A stretch of 27,655 nucleotides of DNA from Bacillota bacterium (GCA_023409755.1 JAEYRA010000090.1:1-27655); one strand, 5' to 3'; counted from the stretch's first letter, positions 16,083 to 24,064 are shown. Notes: a model not told the origin generated them from the sequence alone. Program-made: numbers and translations.

Positions 16083-17441
16083 TTAGAATTGTTCGCTGTG
16101 GTGGGTGTCCAGATTGCGGAAACTGGCCGTTGTCTCATCCCAGGCGATGGTGGCGGTGCCGGTGGCGCCGTTGCGGTTCTTGGCCACAATGATCTCGGCC
16201 TCGTTTCCACCCTCGTACTTCTTGTAGTACGCCTCGCGGTAGATGAACATGACGATGTCGGCGTCCTGCTCAATGGCACCGGACTCGCGAAGGTCTGCCA
16301 GCACCGGGCGATGGCTCTCACGTTTCTCCGCCGCGCGGGAGAGCTGCGACAGCAGCAGGATGGGCACATCGAGCTCACGTGCCATGATCTTCAAGGCACG
16401 GGTCATCTCACTGACTTCCTGCTGGCGGTTCTCCTTTTGCTTTCCGTCGCCGGGGGTGGAGATGAGCTGCAGGTAGTCGATGACGATGAGGTCGAGGCCG
16501 GTCTCCAGCTTGACCTGGCGGCACTTGCTGAGCATCTCCATGACGGTGATGCCTGGGGTGTCGTCCACGAAGATGTGGGTCTTCTCAATCTCCCCCACGG
16601 CGTTGGCCAGCATCACCCACTCCTCGGGCTCCAGCCCGCCGGTGCGAATCTTGGTGAGCGGCACATGGGAGCCGGTGGCCAGCACGCGCTGGGCTAGCTG
16701 GTCATAGGGCATCTCCAGCGAGAAGACCACGACATTCTTCTGGCGGTAGGTCGCCAGGTACTGGGCGATGTTCATCACAAAGGCCGACTTACCCATGGCC
16801 GGCCGTGCGGCGATGAGCACAAGCTGGGAAGGATGGAGCCCGCCGAGCTTCTGGTCGAGCGAAGGGAAGCCCGTGGACATCCCGGTGTCGCTGTCGGGGT
16901 TCTCCAGCAATTCCTCGGCACGGGCATACACCTGGCGCACGGCATCGGCCATCGACACCAGCGTGCGGGTGGACGACCGGCGGGACAGGGAGAAGATGGC
17001 CTTCTCAGCCTCCTGTAGGATGGCCTTAGCCTCCCGCGCGCCTTCGTAGCACTCCTCAGCCATGCGGCTGGAAAGGGCGATGAGCTGGCGCATCAGCGAC
17101 CGCTCCACCACCATGGAAATGTAGTAGTCCGCGTTGACGGCCGACGGCACGAAGTGGTTGAGCTCCACCAGGTAGTCGATGCCGCCCAGCGTATCGAGAA
17201 TGCCGCGCTTCTCCAGCAGGTCGCTGACGGTCAGGAAGTCCACCGGCTGGTTGGCGCGATACAGCTCCTGCATGCAGGCAAAGATCTGCCCATGGGCGGG
17301 GTAATAGAAATCTTCCGCTGACAGATGGGCCGTACGTCCGGCCACCCACGGTTCCAGCATCATCGCCCCAAGCACGGACTTCTCCGCGTTCAGGTTATGA
17401 GGTGGTACCCGTCCTTCCCGCTCAGCACCGGCCATGGTCAT
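16083..17441 (-). CDS. dnaB: Replicative DNA helicase DnaB
   Basis: This hexameric 5'-3' helicase unwinds DNA at the replication fork (called DnaC in B. subtilis). The 452-aa product begins with the N-terminal domain PHNLNAEKSVLGAMML (14-29), has a linker, then a RecA-like motor domain. Walker A is ARPAMGKSA (212-220), Walker B DLIVIDYLQL (317-326), and the late DLRESGAIEQDADIVMFIYR and KNRNG blocks are intact. No intein insertion is present. ATG 17441 overlaps the rplI stop by four bases (ATGA); ATG two codons later is possible. It is the last gene of its operon and is followed by a terminator. Confidence 0.97.
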   Translation of the reverse strand: MTMAGAEREGRVPPHNLNAEKSVLGAMMLEPWVAGRTAHLSAEDFYYPAHGQIFACMQELYRANQPVDFLTVSDLLEKRGILDTLGGIDYLVELNHFVPSAVNADYYISMVVERSLMRQLIALSSRMAEECYEGAREAKAILQEAEKAIFSLSRRSSTRTLVSMADAVRQVYARAEELLENPDSDTGMSTGFPSLDQKLGGLHPSQLVLIAARPAMGKSAFVMNIAQYLATYRQKNVVVFSLEMPYDQLAQRVLATGSHVPLTKIRTGGLEPEEWVMLANAVGEIEKTHIFVDDTPGITVMEMLSKCRQVKLETGLDLIVIDYLQLISTPGDGKQKENRQQEVSEMTRALKIMARELDVPILLLSQLSRAAEKRESHRPVLADLRESGAIEQDADIVMFIYREAYYKKYEGGNEAEIIVAKNRNGATGTATIAWDETTASFRNLDTHHSEQF

Positions 17442-17887
17442 TCACCGGCCTGGATGTCCACCTTGAGCGTGGCGTTGACACCGGTGAAGAGCTTGAGCTT
17501 CACCTCGTGGATGCCGACGGTCTTGATGGCGTCGTCCATCTCAATCTTCTTCTTATCCACCTCAATGTCGTGCTGGGTCAGCAGCGCGTCGGCAATCTCC
17601 TTGCCGGTGACCGAACCGAAGAGCTTGCCGCCTTCGCCGGCCTTCACCTTGATGGTGACGGTCATTTCCTTCACGCGCTTGGCAATCTCCCGCGCGGCCT
17701 GCTCGTTGACGGCCTTGCGGTGGGCCTCGGCATCTTTCTTCTTCTGAATCTCATTGAGGTTTCCGGCGTTGGCCTCCACTGCCAGCCCCCGGGGGAAGAG
17801 GAAGTTGCGGGCGTAGCCATCGCTCACATTGAGCACGTCGCCCTTTTTGCCGGTACCCTTGATGTCCTGGTTTAGAATTACCTTCAT
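17438..17887 (-). CDS. rplI: 50S ribosomal protein L9
   Basis: L9 binds 23S rRNA near the base of the L1 stalk and helps maintain reading frame. The 149-aa product has the N-terminal domain MKVILNQDIKGTGKKGDVLNV with GYARNFLFPRGLA (24-36), the long connecting helix (about 41-75, rich in Lys, Glu and Ala) and the C-terminal domain with KLFGSVTGKEIADAL. Length matches the family. ATG 17887 overlaps the stop of the YybS-like gene by four bases, and its own stop overlaps dnaB the same way, so the three genes are translationally linked. Confidence 0.97.
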   Translation of the reverse strand: MKVILNQDIKGTGKKGDVLNVSDGYARNFLFPRGLAVEANAGNLNEIQKKKDAEAHRKAVNEQAAREIAKRVKEMTVTIKVKAGEGGKLFGSVTGKEIADALLTQHDIEVDKKKIEMDDAIKTVGIHEVKLKLFTGVNATLKVDIQAGE

Positions 17888-19110
17888 TGATCATCATCCT
17901 CCCGATCGTCGTTGTCCTTGTCGTTGTGGCGTTCCTGTTCCTCCAGCTTTCGCAGTGCCTCCATGCCCTCCGGCGTCGTGACCTGCAGCCCCATGGCACG
18001 GATGCGATCGACCTTGCCCATCATGCCGCGCAGGTTGAAGATCGTCTCCACCACGCCGACTGCCACCATGAGCCAGCCAAACAGCAGCGCCGCCGGCAGC
18101 AAGATGATTGCCTGCACACCCGGCCGCACGCGTTTGCGGTTCAGCAAGTAGGAAAAGAGCGCCATGGCCTGCAGCGTCATCAGCAGTTGCAGCAGCAGGC
18201 TGGCCGCGCTGTTAATGGGGTTGAACTCCCCCCACCCAGCTGCCGTGCCCACCAAGGCGAAAAGCTCCACCAGCCACATGGACACCGCCGCGTAAACGGG
18301 GATGCGGAACGTGGCAAAGGGCGGCACAGGCGTAAGGCCCTCATTGAGGCCCCGCGCGGCGGCCCGGCGGGTGCTGAGAAGAAACATGGGCGCATAGTAG
18401 GCCAAGCCGCCAAAGAGTACGCCCAACGTCAGCGCCAGTGCCGGCAAGACCTGCCCGAAAGCCTGGGCTAGCAGCGGCTGGACGATGGCAACCTTGTCGG
18501 CCACATCCAGGTTGAGCGACTGATTTGCCAGGTCATTGAGAACTTGGATGGTGATCTGCTGGGTACTTGGCAATGCAAGCGCCTTGGCCTGCATGACGAA
18601 AATATCCAGCGGCCCAAACAGCCCCGGCACATAGATGCTCTTGGCAACATTGCAGTAGAGGTCGGCGGCCAGCACCTGCACCCCTTGGGGGTGCAAGGTA
18701 CCCAAAGCCGCAATCGTACCCAGCGCGCCTACCACCCCGCCCAGCGCTGCTTCCAGCAAAGCTGGGTAGAAGGACACCCGGCGCAGGCGTACCACCCAAG
18801 CCGTTGCCGCCGGCACCAGCAGGAAAAGGCAGAGCGCTCCGGCGTCCAAACCCAGGAGCAACGTCGCCGCTACGCAACCCGCCGCCAGCAGCACCAGGGC
18901 TGTGGGCGTGCGGCTGCGGCCATCCAGGTACCCCACAACGGCCGGCAACAGCGCCGCACCCGCCGGCAGCAGCAGCCAACGCAGCGCAAGACGCATTCCG
19001 TCGCCCTGCAACTGGGCCACCACCATGGCCGCCAACGCCAACAGGACGGCCGAACCAATCGCCCATCCCACCCTGGCGCGCACGCCTGTGTTTGTTTTTG
19101 GTGTAGTCAT
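17884..19110 (-). CDS. YybS-like membrane protein (DUF2232)
   Basis: The 408-aa product is a polytopic membrane protein with about eight hydrophobic segments and a charged, Asp-rich cytoplasmic C-terminus. Position just before rplI and dnaB, length and the pattern of small-residue-rich helices match the DUF2232/YybS family of Firmicutes, thought to be membrane or transporter-like proteins of unknown substrate. ATG 19110 follows GGGGAG by five bases; the longer frame to 19320 overlaps the MazG-like gene and is not used. In many Firmicutes yybT/gdpP lies between this gene and rplI, but here the two overlap directly. Function is not known. Confidence 0.75.
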   Translation of the reverse strand: MTTPKTNTGVRARVGWAIGSAVLLALAAMVVAQLQGDGMRLALRWLLLPAGAALLPAVVGYLDGRSRTPTALVLLAAGCVAATLLLGLDAGALCLFLLVPAATAWVVRLRRVSFYPALLEAALGGVVGALGTIAALGTLHPQGVQVLAADLYCNVAKSIYVPGLFGPLDIFVMQAKALALPSTQQITIQVLNDLANQSLNLDVADKVAIVQPLLAQAFGQVLPALALTLGVLFGGLAYYAPMFLLSTRRAAARGLNEGLTPVPPFATFRIPVYAAVSMWLVELFALVGTAAGWGEFNPINSAASLLLQLLMTLQAMALFSYLLNRKRVRPGVQAIILLPAALLFGWLMVAVGVVETIFNLRGMMGKVDRIRAMGLQVTTPEGMEALRKLEEQERHNDKDNDDREDDDQ

Positions 19111-19189
19111 CGTTCTCCCCGTCTGTATGATTCTGCGGGCTTCCCACACCCGCACCAGCGCACTTCGCGCTGCACCCTCCTCTGTAGAA

Positions 19190-19453
19190 TCAGAACTGTG
19201 CTGCGCCCAGTCTTCTGGCACGCATGCGGCGGGTGACCCGGCGATCCAGATCGTCCACCGACACACCCACCCGCCCGGCCAACTCCACCGCTGAATACAT
19301 GACGCCAGCCAGCGCCTCACCCAAGGCTTCCCGTCCGGTCTCCTTGTCCTGCATCAGCTGGTAAACCTCGGACACGCCGGCCAGCAAGCCGGTTTTGAGC
19401 GTTTCGATCTCCCGAATGGATCGTGCGATGTCAAACTCTTCCGGTTCCCTCAT
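19190..19453 (-). CDS. MazG-like family small protein
   Basis: The 87-aa product is alpha-helical and carries EEFDIARSIREIETLKTGLLAGVSEV followed by a second helix pair. It resembles the short MazG-like family (PF12643 type) found beside yybS in spore-forming Firmicutes. Full MazG enzymes hydrolyse nucleoside triphosphates, but the family's catalytic acidic motifs are not clear in this short form, so enzymatic activity is not assumed. ATG 19453 is preferred; the preceding codon is GTG and also possible, and the ribosome site (GCGGGG) is modest. It is the first gene behind a strong promoter. Confidence 0.7.
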   Translation of the reverse strand: MREPEEFDIARSIREIETLKTGLLAGVSEVYQLMQDKETGREALGEALAGVMYSAVELAGRVGVSVDDLDRRVTRRMRARRLGAAQF

Positions 19454-19490
19454 CACTGGACGCCCCGCTTTCTCAAAAGGTGCAGTCCCT

Positions 19491-19520
19491 ATTGTAAGGG
19501 CCTCTTTCCCCCATTGTCAA
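19491..19520 (-). promoter_or_regulatory. Promoter of the MazG-like/yybS/rplI/dnaB operon
   Basis: The minus strand has a perfect -35 TTGACA (19515-19520), an 18-base spacer and -10 TACAAT (19491-19496). The expected start is about 30 bases before the MazG-like start codon. Confidence 0.8.
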
Positions 19521-19586
19521 TTGAGGGTTTGCCATGTGACAAAGGCTCCCAGCAAGCCCGAAGGTTCGCAGTCATAAAGCGTTACC

Positions 19587-19601
19587 TGACGCAAGGCGTC
19601 A
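19587..19601. repeat. Inverted repeat TGACGC-AAG-GCGTCA
   Basis: Perfect 6-base arms with a 3-base centre lie between the rpsR terminator and the MazG-like promoter, about 67 bases upstream of its -35 box. The same half-site recurs near 26621. It may be a regulator site; no function is shown. Confidence 0.5.
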
Positions 19602-19643
19602 AAATGAGGGCAATGCGCTGGCGTTCCGCCGCAGCTGATGATG

Positions 19644-19676
19644 AAAAAGGCCGCGGGACAGCAATGCCCCGCGGCC
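19644..19676 (-). terminator. Intrinsic terminator of the rpsF-ssb-rpsR operon
   Basis: On the minus strand, 18 bases after the rpsR stop, GGCCGCGGG and CCCGCGGCC form a 9-bp GC-rich stem with a 10-base loop, followed at once by TTTTT. This is a textbook intrinsic terminator. Confidence 0.92.
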
Positions 19677-19693
19677 CTGTGTGCACGTTTCGC

Positions 19694-19936
19694 CTAATCG
19701 ATGGAATAGGGCAGCAGAGCCATAATCCGCGCGCGCTTGATGGCCATCGACAGCATCCGCTGATGCTGGGCACAGGTACCGGTCATGCGGCGGGGCAGCA
19801 CCTTACCGCGCTCGGTGATGAACCGGCGCAGGCGGGGCACGTCCTTATAATCGATGTGCGTGGCTTTATCGATGCAGAAGCTGCACGGCTTCTTGCGCCG
19901 GGTCATTCTGCGTTTCTTAAAATCGTTCTCACCCAT
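19694..19936 (-). CDS. rpsR: 30S ribosomal protein S18
   Basis: S18 sits on the small-subunit platform next to S6. The 80-aa product has a basic N-terminus (KKRRMTRRKK), the CSFC pair and a later CAQH, giving the zinc-ribbon (C+) form of S18. YKDVPRLRRFITERGKVLPRRMTGTCA is split by no anomaly and the C-terminal KRARIMALLPY is typical. ATG 19936 lies eight bases after AAAGGAGG; a longer in-frame start at 19957 would overlap ssb. Conserved order rpsF-ssb-rpsR, last gene before the terminator. Confidence 0.97.
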   Translation of the reverse strand: MGENDFKKRRMTRRKKPCSFCIDKATHIDYKDVPRLRRFITERGKVLPRRMTGTCAQHQRMLSMAIKRARIMALLPYSID

Positions 19937-19953
19937 GGATTCGTCCTCCTTTC

Positions 19954-20388
19954 TCAAAACGGCATATCGTCGTCAATTTCCTGCATGTCGCCCATGCTGT
20001 CATAGTCGTCGTGACGCTGGCCACCACCGGATGGGGGCTGCCCCTCGTGTCCTTCGCTCCGGCCGCCTTGGGCACGGCTGAGGAACTTCACTTCGTCGGC
20101 GACGATCTCGGTGACATAGCGGCGCGTCTTGTCCTGCGCTTCGTAGGAGCGGGTCTGTATCGAGCCCCATACGGCGACCTGACTGCCCTTGCGCAGATAC
20201 TTTGCGCAGTTCTCGGCCTGCGCGCGCCACACAACCACCGGAATGAAGTCTACCTCGCGCTCGCCCTGTTGGTTGGCGAAGCGGCGGCTGACGGCGACCG
20301 TGAAGTTGGCCACGGCGGTACCGCTGCTGGGCAGGGTACGCAGCTCCGGGTCCTTGGTCAGGTTACCAATCAGAATGCACTTGTTCAC
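19954..20388 (-). CDS. ssb: Single-stranded DNA-binding protein
   Basis: SSB coats single-stranded DNA during replication and repair and recruits partners by its C-terminal tip. The 144-aa product has an OB-fold (about 1-105) with MNKCILIGNLTKDPELR, the aromatic-containing FIPVVVWRAQAENCAKYL and GSQVAVWGSIQTRSYE. A Gly/Gln/Ser-rich linker and the acidic tip DDDMPF complete the canonical form. The start is GTG 20388, nine bases after AAAGGAGG. It lies between rpsF and rpsR as in most Firmicutes. Confidence 0.97.
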   Translation of the reverse strand: MNKCILIGNLTKDPELRTLPSSGTAVANFTVAVSRRFANQQGEREVDFIPVVVWRAQAENCAKYLRKGSQVAVWGSIQTRSYEAQDKTRRYVTEIVADEVKFLSRAQGGRSEGHEGQPPSGGGQRHDDYDSMGDMQEIDDDMPF

Positions 20389-20410
20389 GGACGCTGACCT
20401 CCTTTGCTCC

Positions 20411-20698
20411 TCAGTCCTCCAGACGGACGACCATGTAGCGCACCACTTCTTCAGAAATGCGGAAGTTGCGCTCCAATTCCATCGGCAGTTCGGAACCGGA
20501 ACTGAAGTTCATCAGCACATAGTAGCCTTCGTTCTTGAAATTGATGGGATAGGCCAGACGACGACGGCCCCATTTGTCGATCTTTTCGACCTCACCACCA
20601 TTGGCAGTGACCAGGGCGCTGAATTTCTCAGCCTGGGCGGCCAACGTTTCGTCATCCTGTTCCGCGTTGAGAATGTAGAGAACCTCATACTTGTTCAT
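20411..20698 (-). CDS. rpsF: 30S ribosomal protein S6
   Basis: S6 binds S18 and the central domain of 16S rRNA. The 95-aa product begins MNKYEVLYILNAEQDDE and has the conserved DKWGRRRLAYPINFKNEGYYV block and the C-terminal NFRISEEVVRYMVVRLED. It ends at Glu-Asp, without the long acidic extension of E. coli S6, as expected in Firmicutes. ATG 20698 is eight bases after AGGAGG; the in-frame GTG at 20707 overlaps that site. First gene of the operon. Confidence 0.97.
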   Translation of the reverse strand: MNKYEVLYILNAEQDDETLAAQAEKFSALVTANGGEVEKIDKWGRRRLAYPINFKNEGYYVLMNFSSGSELPMELERNFRISEEVVRYMVVRLED

Positions 20699-20722
20699 GT
20701 GTTTCACCTCCTCCTGGACTAA

Positions 20723-20755
20723 TCGGCCCCGTAGAGACGGAGCGAGTAGGCTCGA
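20723..20755 (-). promoter_or_regulatory. Possible structured rpsF leader (S6:S18 autoregulation candidate)
   Basis: The leader can pair TCG(A)GCC with GGCCGA, enclosing a short CCGT/ACGG hairpin with an unpaired left-side stretch. Many bacterial rpsF leaders contain a hairpin bound by the S6:S18 complex. I cannot confirm the conserved motif by eye, so this is a weak suggestion based on position and pairing. Confidence 0.25.
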
Positions 20756-20761
20756 CTGATG

Positions 20762-20790
20762 ATTATACCGAAAGGTTTGGGAATTTTCAA
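20762..20790 (-). promoter_or_regulatory. Promoter of rpsF-ssb-rpsR
   Basis: Minus strand -35 TTGAAA (20785-20790), a 17-base spacer and a perfect -10 TATAAT (20762-20767). It gives a leader of about 57 bases before rpsF. Confidence 0.85.
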
Positions 20791-20828
20791 CCTAAAATTA
20801 CATTTTGGCCGTTATTTCCGAGCCACCA

Positions 20829-22559
20829 TCATTGACCTGAGCGGAAGTTGGCCACGGCCTCATAGGTGTGCAGCGCCCGGTCATAGACCCGCAGGACTGC
20901 CACGCCATCGCTCACCGCGGCCCGCGCCGCACCGTTGACGTCGTCCAACTCACCGGCAAAACGCCCCCAGCCGTAGTCGCGCCGCTCACCACCGTCGCAG
21001 TACTGCCCATCCACCACAAAGCCGATGATGCGCGGCCCGCCATCCACAACGATGGCGACGTGGTGCTCCTGCCCGGCGCGCAGCAGTCCTTCGTCACAAT
21101 CCCACCAAGCCGCTGTTTTGCCATCGTGCAGCAGCAGGGCCACGGTGTGCCTGTCCGTCACGGTGACGAGCACTCCCCTGCCCGCCCCGTCACGGGCGTC
21201 CAGCAGAACATGGCCGCCCCGCAGCACAGGCAGCCCCATCCGCAACTCCAGGGTGAAGCCACCACCGGCCGCCAGAGACGGCAGCGTTGGCATGTCGAGG
21301 CTTTCGGCCGGGGGCTGCCACCGGGCCGCCAAGCCCACGGTGGTCAGGGTGCAGTTCTCCAGATGGGCCCACATCCCCTCCAGCAGGGTGGGGTCGACGG
21401 CGTGGACACGGGCGATGGACTTCTGGGTCTCGGTGATGTAGTAATGCCCGTCATCCTCGATGAAGTCGGGGTAACTGATGCCGATGGCCGGGTCGTCGTC
21501 GTAGAGTACGATCTCCGGCTGGGACCAGTGGAGGAAACCGTCCTTCTCCACCCCGCCGATGAGCCACGCCGGGTTGCGTCCTTTGTAGGCGTTCTGCGGT
21601 TCCTCCGTCATGTCACGCCCATGGTTGTGAAACCAGAGCGTGAACTTGCCGTTGCTGTATTTGCGCACAAAGTTGGCGGCCCTCGGGTGTTTCAGCAGCC
21701 TGCCGCCCGGTTCATAGCACGCGTAGGCTGGTGGGGTCCAGGTGCGGCCGCCGTCCCGGCTGTAGGCATGGCAGTTGTGGGCCTCCGTCGTGCGATACGT
21801 GCAGTACAGGCTGCCATCCGAAAGGGCCACGAGGTTGTGCTCATCGGCGATGGCACTCCTTGGCGCACGCAGGCCCACCTTGCCATCGGGCAATGTCTCC
21901 CATCGGATGCGGGCCGGGTCAGGCTCGCTCAGGATGTTGTCGCTCATGAGAAACGCGCCTTCATCCACGGCCATGAAACCCTTTCCAAAGCGCCCCACCT
22001 TGGAAAAGCCGATGTACACACGCCCGCCCACGATGACCGGCTTGCCCACGCCCCAGAAGAACCGCACCTCCCCGCCGTAGGGGTTGGCCTCGTCGATGGC
22101 GAAGGGCCGCACGGGGATGATGTGCCGATCCGCCGACCAGGTGAGTCCCCCGTCGTCGGTGTATTTGAACGCGTACTGCCCCAGCGTGTCCACACGGGTG
22201 CGCAGTTCTTCATACCCCGGGTCGGTGCGAACGACGCGCAGGTTGTCACCGTTGTAGGTGTAGAAGGCATAGATGCGCCCGGACGGCACCAACAGCGGCA
22301 TGACCCAGGAGGCCTCCGGCGGGCCAGCCGGCTCAATGTCCACCGGGTCGCTCCACGTCAGGCCCCGGTCGCGGCTGATGGTGGAAATGATGTGCTGGCC
22401 GGTAGAGCCCTCCGGCCCCCAGCCGGTCGTCATGACGCAGACCCAGGCGCCGTCCCCACGAACCACCACATAGGGCTGGTCGCAGTAGGCTTCCTTGGGG
22501 AGGGCATGGCCGTTCTTCAGGTTTCGCCAGTCCGTCGAGTGCAACTCTCCGTTCATCAT
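20829..22559 (-). CDS. Sialidase-like BNR/Asp-box protein with C-terminal lectin-like domain
   Basis: The 576-aa product has three clear Asp boxes of the S/T-x-D-x-G-x-T-W type at 62-69, 134-141 and 267-274. This indicates a six-bladed beta-propeller as in sialidases and related glycosidases. From about 430 on the sequence changes to a beta-rich region (GFTLELRMGLPVLRGGHVLLDARD...) resembling a concanavalin/LamG-like carbohydrate-binding domain. No signal peptide or anchor is visible, so it is probably cytoplasmic. Asp-box proteins include many non-sialidases, so the substrate is not assigned. GGAGG lies very close to the paired ATGs 22559 and 22556; ATG 22586 (after AGGTG) is another possible start. 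It stands alone between icd and the rpsF promoter. Confidence 0.75.
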   Translation of the reverse strand: MMNGELHSTDWRNLKNGHALPKEAYCDQPYVVVRGDGAWVCVMTTGWGPEGSTGQHIISTISRDRGLTWSDPVDIEPAGPPEASWVMPLLVPSGRIYAFYTYNGDNLRVVRTDPGYEELRTRVDTLGQYAFKYTDDGGLTWSADRHIIPVRPFAIDEANPYGGEVRFFWGVGKPVIVGGRVYIGFSKVGRFGKGFMAVDEGAFLMSDNILSEPDPARIRWETLPDGKVGLRAPRSAIADEHNLVALSDGSLYCTYRTTEAHNCHAYSRDGGRTWTPPAYACYEPGGRLLKHPRAANFVRKYSNGKFTLWFHNHGRDMTEEPQNAYKGRNPAWLIGGVEKDGFLHWSQPEIVLYDDDPAIGISYPDFIEDDGHYYITETQKSIARVHAVDPTLLEGMWAHLENCTLTTVGLAARWQPPAESLDMPTLPSLAAGGGFTLELRMGLPVLRGGHVLLDARDGAGRGVLVTVTDRHTVALLLHDGKTAAWWDCDEGLLRAGQEHHVAIVVDGGPRIIGFVVDGQYCDGGERRDYGWGRFAGELDDVNGAARAAVSDGVAVLRVYDRALHTYEAVANFRSGQ

Positions 22560-22626
22560 CCCTCCGTGGCGCGCACTGTGTGGCATGGCGCACCTGTTCG
22601 GGTTCACCATAGCACGCTGTGGCTGT

Positions 22627-22655
22627 GTTGTAATGATTTGGCCGGAAGCCAGCAA
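22627..22655 (-). promoter_or_regulatory. Weak promoter candidate for the sialidase-like gene
   Basis: Minus strand TTGCTG (22650-22655), a 17-base spacer and TACAAC (22627-22632). Both hexamers deviate from consensus, but the spacing is ideal and it sits just after the icd terminator. Confidence 0.3.
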
Positions 22656-22671
22656 GCCCCTAACACCCACG

Positions 22672-22698
22672 AAAAAGCGGCCCTCCACGGAGGGCCGC
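22672..22698 (-). terminator. Intrinsic terminator after isocitrate dehydrogenase
   Basis: On the minus strand GCGGCCCTC and GAGGGCCGC form a perfect 9-bp stem with loop CGTG, followed directly by TTTTT. It begins 23 bases after the stop codon. Confidence 0.92.
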
Positions 22699-22721
22699 CT
22701 GTCGTCATTGTTGTCTTCGCC

Positions 22722-23921
22722 TTACGCCAGCCGCTCAGCCACGGCCCGGATGAAGCCCTGGGTGTTGACCACGGTGGCGGTGCCGCCAGCCAGTGCCGCC
22801 AGTTCCTTGGTCATCGTGCCCGCCTCGATGGTGTCGATGACGGCCTTCTCCAGCCGGTCGGCGAAAGCCACGAGGTCGTCGATGCCATCGAGCTGCCCGC
22901 GCTTGCGCAGGGCCCCGCTCCACGCCCAAATCGTCGCCACCGAGTTGGTGGAGGTCTCCAGCCCTTCCAGATGGCGGTAGTAGTGGCGCGTCACCGTACC
23001 GTGGGCCGCCTCAAACTCATAGTGGCCCTCGGGCGAGACCAATACCGAGCTCATCATACCCAGCGACCCGAAGGTCGTGGCGATCATATCGCTCATCACG
23101 TCGCCGTCGTAGTTCTTGCACGCCCAGATGAATCCGCCCTCGGAGCGCATGACACGGGCCACGGCGTCGTCGATCAGCATGTAGTAGTAGGAAATGCCAG
23201 CCTGGGCGAATTTCGCCTTGAACTCCTGCTCGAACACCTCGGCAAAGAGGTCCTTGAAGTGGTGGTCGTAGGTCTTGGAGATCGTGTCCTTGGCCCCAAA
23301 CCACAGGTCCTGTTTGGTATCCAGCGCGTAGTTGAAGCAGGCGTGGGCAAAGCTCAGGATGGACGAATCGGTGTTGTGCATCCCCATCACGATGCCCGCG
23401 CCCTTGGCGAAGTTCATGATCTCTTGTCGGCTCTCGGTACCGTCGGCGTGGGTCACCACCAGCTCCGCCTTGCCACCGGCCTCCACCTGCGCCTCCACAC
23501 TGCGGTAGATGTCGCCATAGGCGTGGCGGGCCACGGTGATGGGAGCCGTCCAGCGGGACACCAGAGGCTTGATGTTGTTGACGACGATTGGCGCGCGGAA
23601 CACCGTGCCATCGAGAATGGCCCGGAGTGTGGCGTTCGGGCTCTTCCACATCTGCTTGAGATGGTACTCCTCCACCCGCTGGGCATTGGGGGTGATGGTG
23701 GCGCACTTGACGCCCACCCCATATTTCTTGATGGCATTGGCCGCGTCCACCGTCACCTGGTCATTGGTCTCATCGCGGTAGGGCAGGCCCAGGTCATAAT
23801 ACTCACACTTCAGATCCACAAAGGGCAGCAACAGCTCATCCTTGATCATCTGCCAAAGGATGCGGGTCATCTCGTCGCCGTCCATCTCCACGAGCGGCGT
23901 CTTCATCGGTATTCTAGCCAT
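22722..23921 (-). CDS. icd: NADP-dependent isocitrate dehydrogenase (eukaryotic-type)
   Basis: The enzyme oxidises isocitrate to 2-oxoglutarate and CO2, making NADPH. The 399-aa product belongs to the homodimeric type related to human IDH1 rather than E. coli Icd. It has VEMDGDEMTRILW (11-23), the substrate loop KSPNATLR (93-100), ARHAYGD with Arg132 at the same number as IDH1 Arg132, metal-ligand region LIDDAVA, SEGGFIWACKNYDGDV and AAHGTVTRH near the coenzyme site. ATG 23921 follows GGGAGG by about ten bases. It is a single-gene unit with its own promoter and terminator. No citrate synthase or aconitase gene is nearby; a role in glutamate and NADPH supply is inferred. Confidence 0.95.
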   Translation of the reverse strand: MARIPMKTPLVEMDGDEMTRILWQMIKDELLLPFVDLKCEYYDLGLPYRDETNDQVTVDAANAIKKYGVGVKCATITPNAQRVEEYHLKQMWKSPNATLRAILDGTVFRAPIVVNNIKPLVSRWTAPITVARHAYGDIYRSVEAQVEAGGKAELVVTHADGTESRQEIMNFAKGAGIVMGMHNTDSSILSFAHACFNYALDTKQDLWFGAKDTISKTYDHHFKDLFAEVFEQEFKAKFAQAGISYYYMLIDDAVARVMRSEGGFIWACKNYDGDVMSDMIATTFGSLGMMSSVLVSPEGHYEFEAAHGTVTRHYYRHLEGLETSTNSVATIWAWSGALRKRGQLDGIDDLVAFADRLEKAVIDTIEAGTMTKELAALAGGTATVVNTQGFIRAVAERLA

Positions 23922-23958
23922 AGCGCGTCTTCCTCCCTGCACCTGGGGTGCATTCCCT

Positions 23959-23987
23959 ATGATAGCCGATGGAGGCACCTTTTGCAA
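23959..23987 (-). promoter_or_regulatory. Promoter of isocitrate dehydrogenase gene
   Basis: Minus strand -35 TTGCAA (23982-23987), 17-base spacer, -10 TATCAT (23959-23964). A small inverted repeat, CACCTT and AAGGTG around the -35 box, could be an operator. Confidence 0.6.
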
Positions 23988-24064
23988 GGAAGGTGTACAA
24001 CGTGGTCAAAAACCGTGAAAGCGTACAAATACAGCCGTCCATTTAAGCCCCATTCTGCAGGCCG

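Noticed and set aside
19111..19320. Upstream start for the YybS-like gene.
   Set aside because: The extension overlaps the MazG-like gene and looks like shadow translation; ATG 19110 has its own ribosome site.
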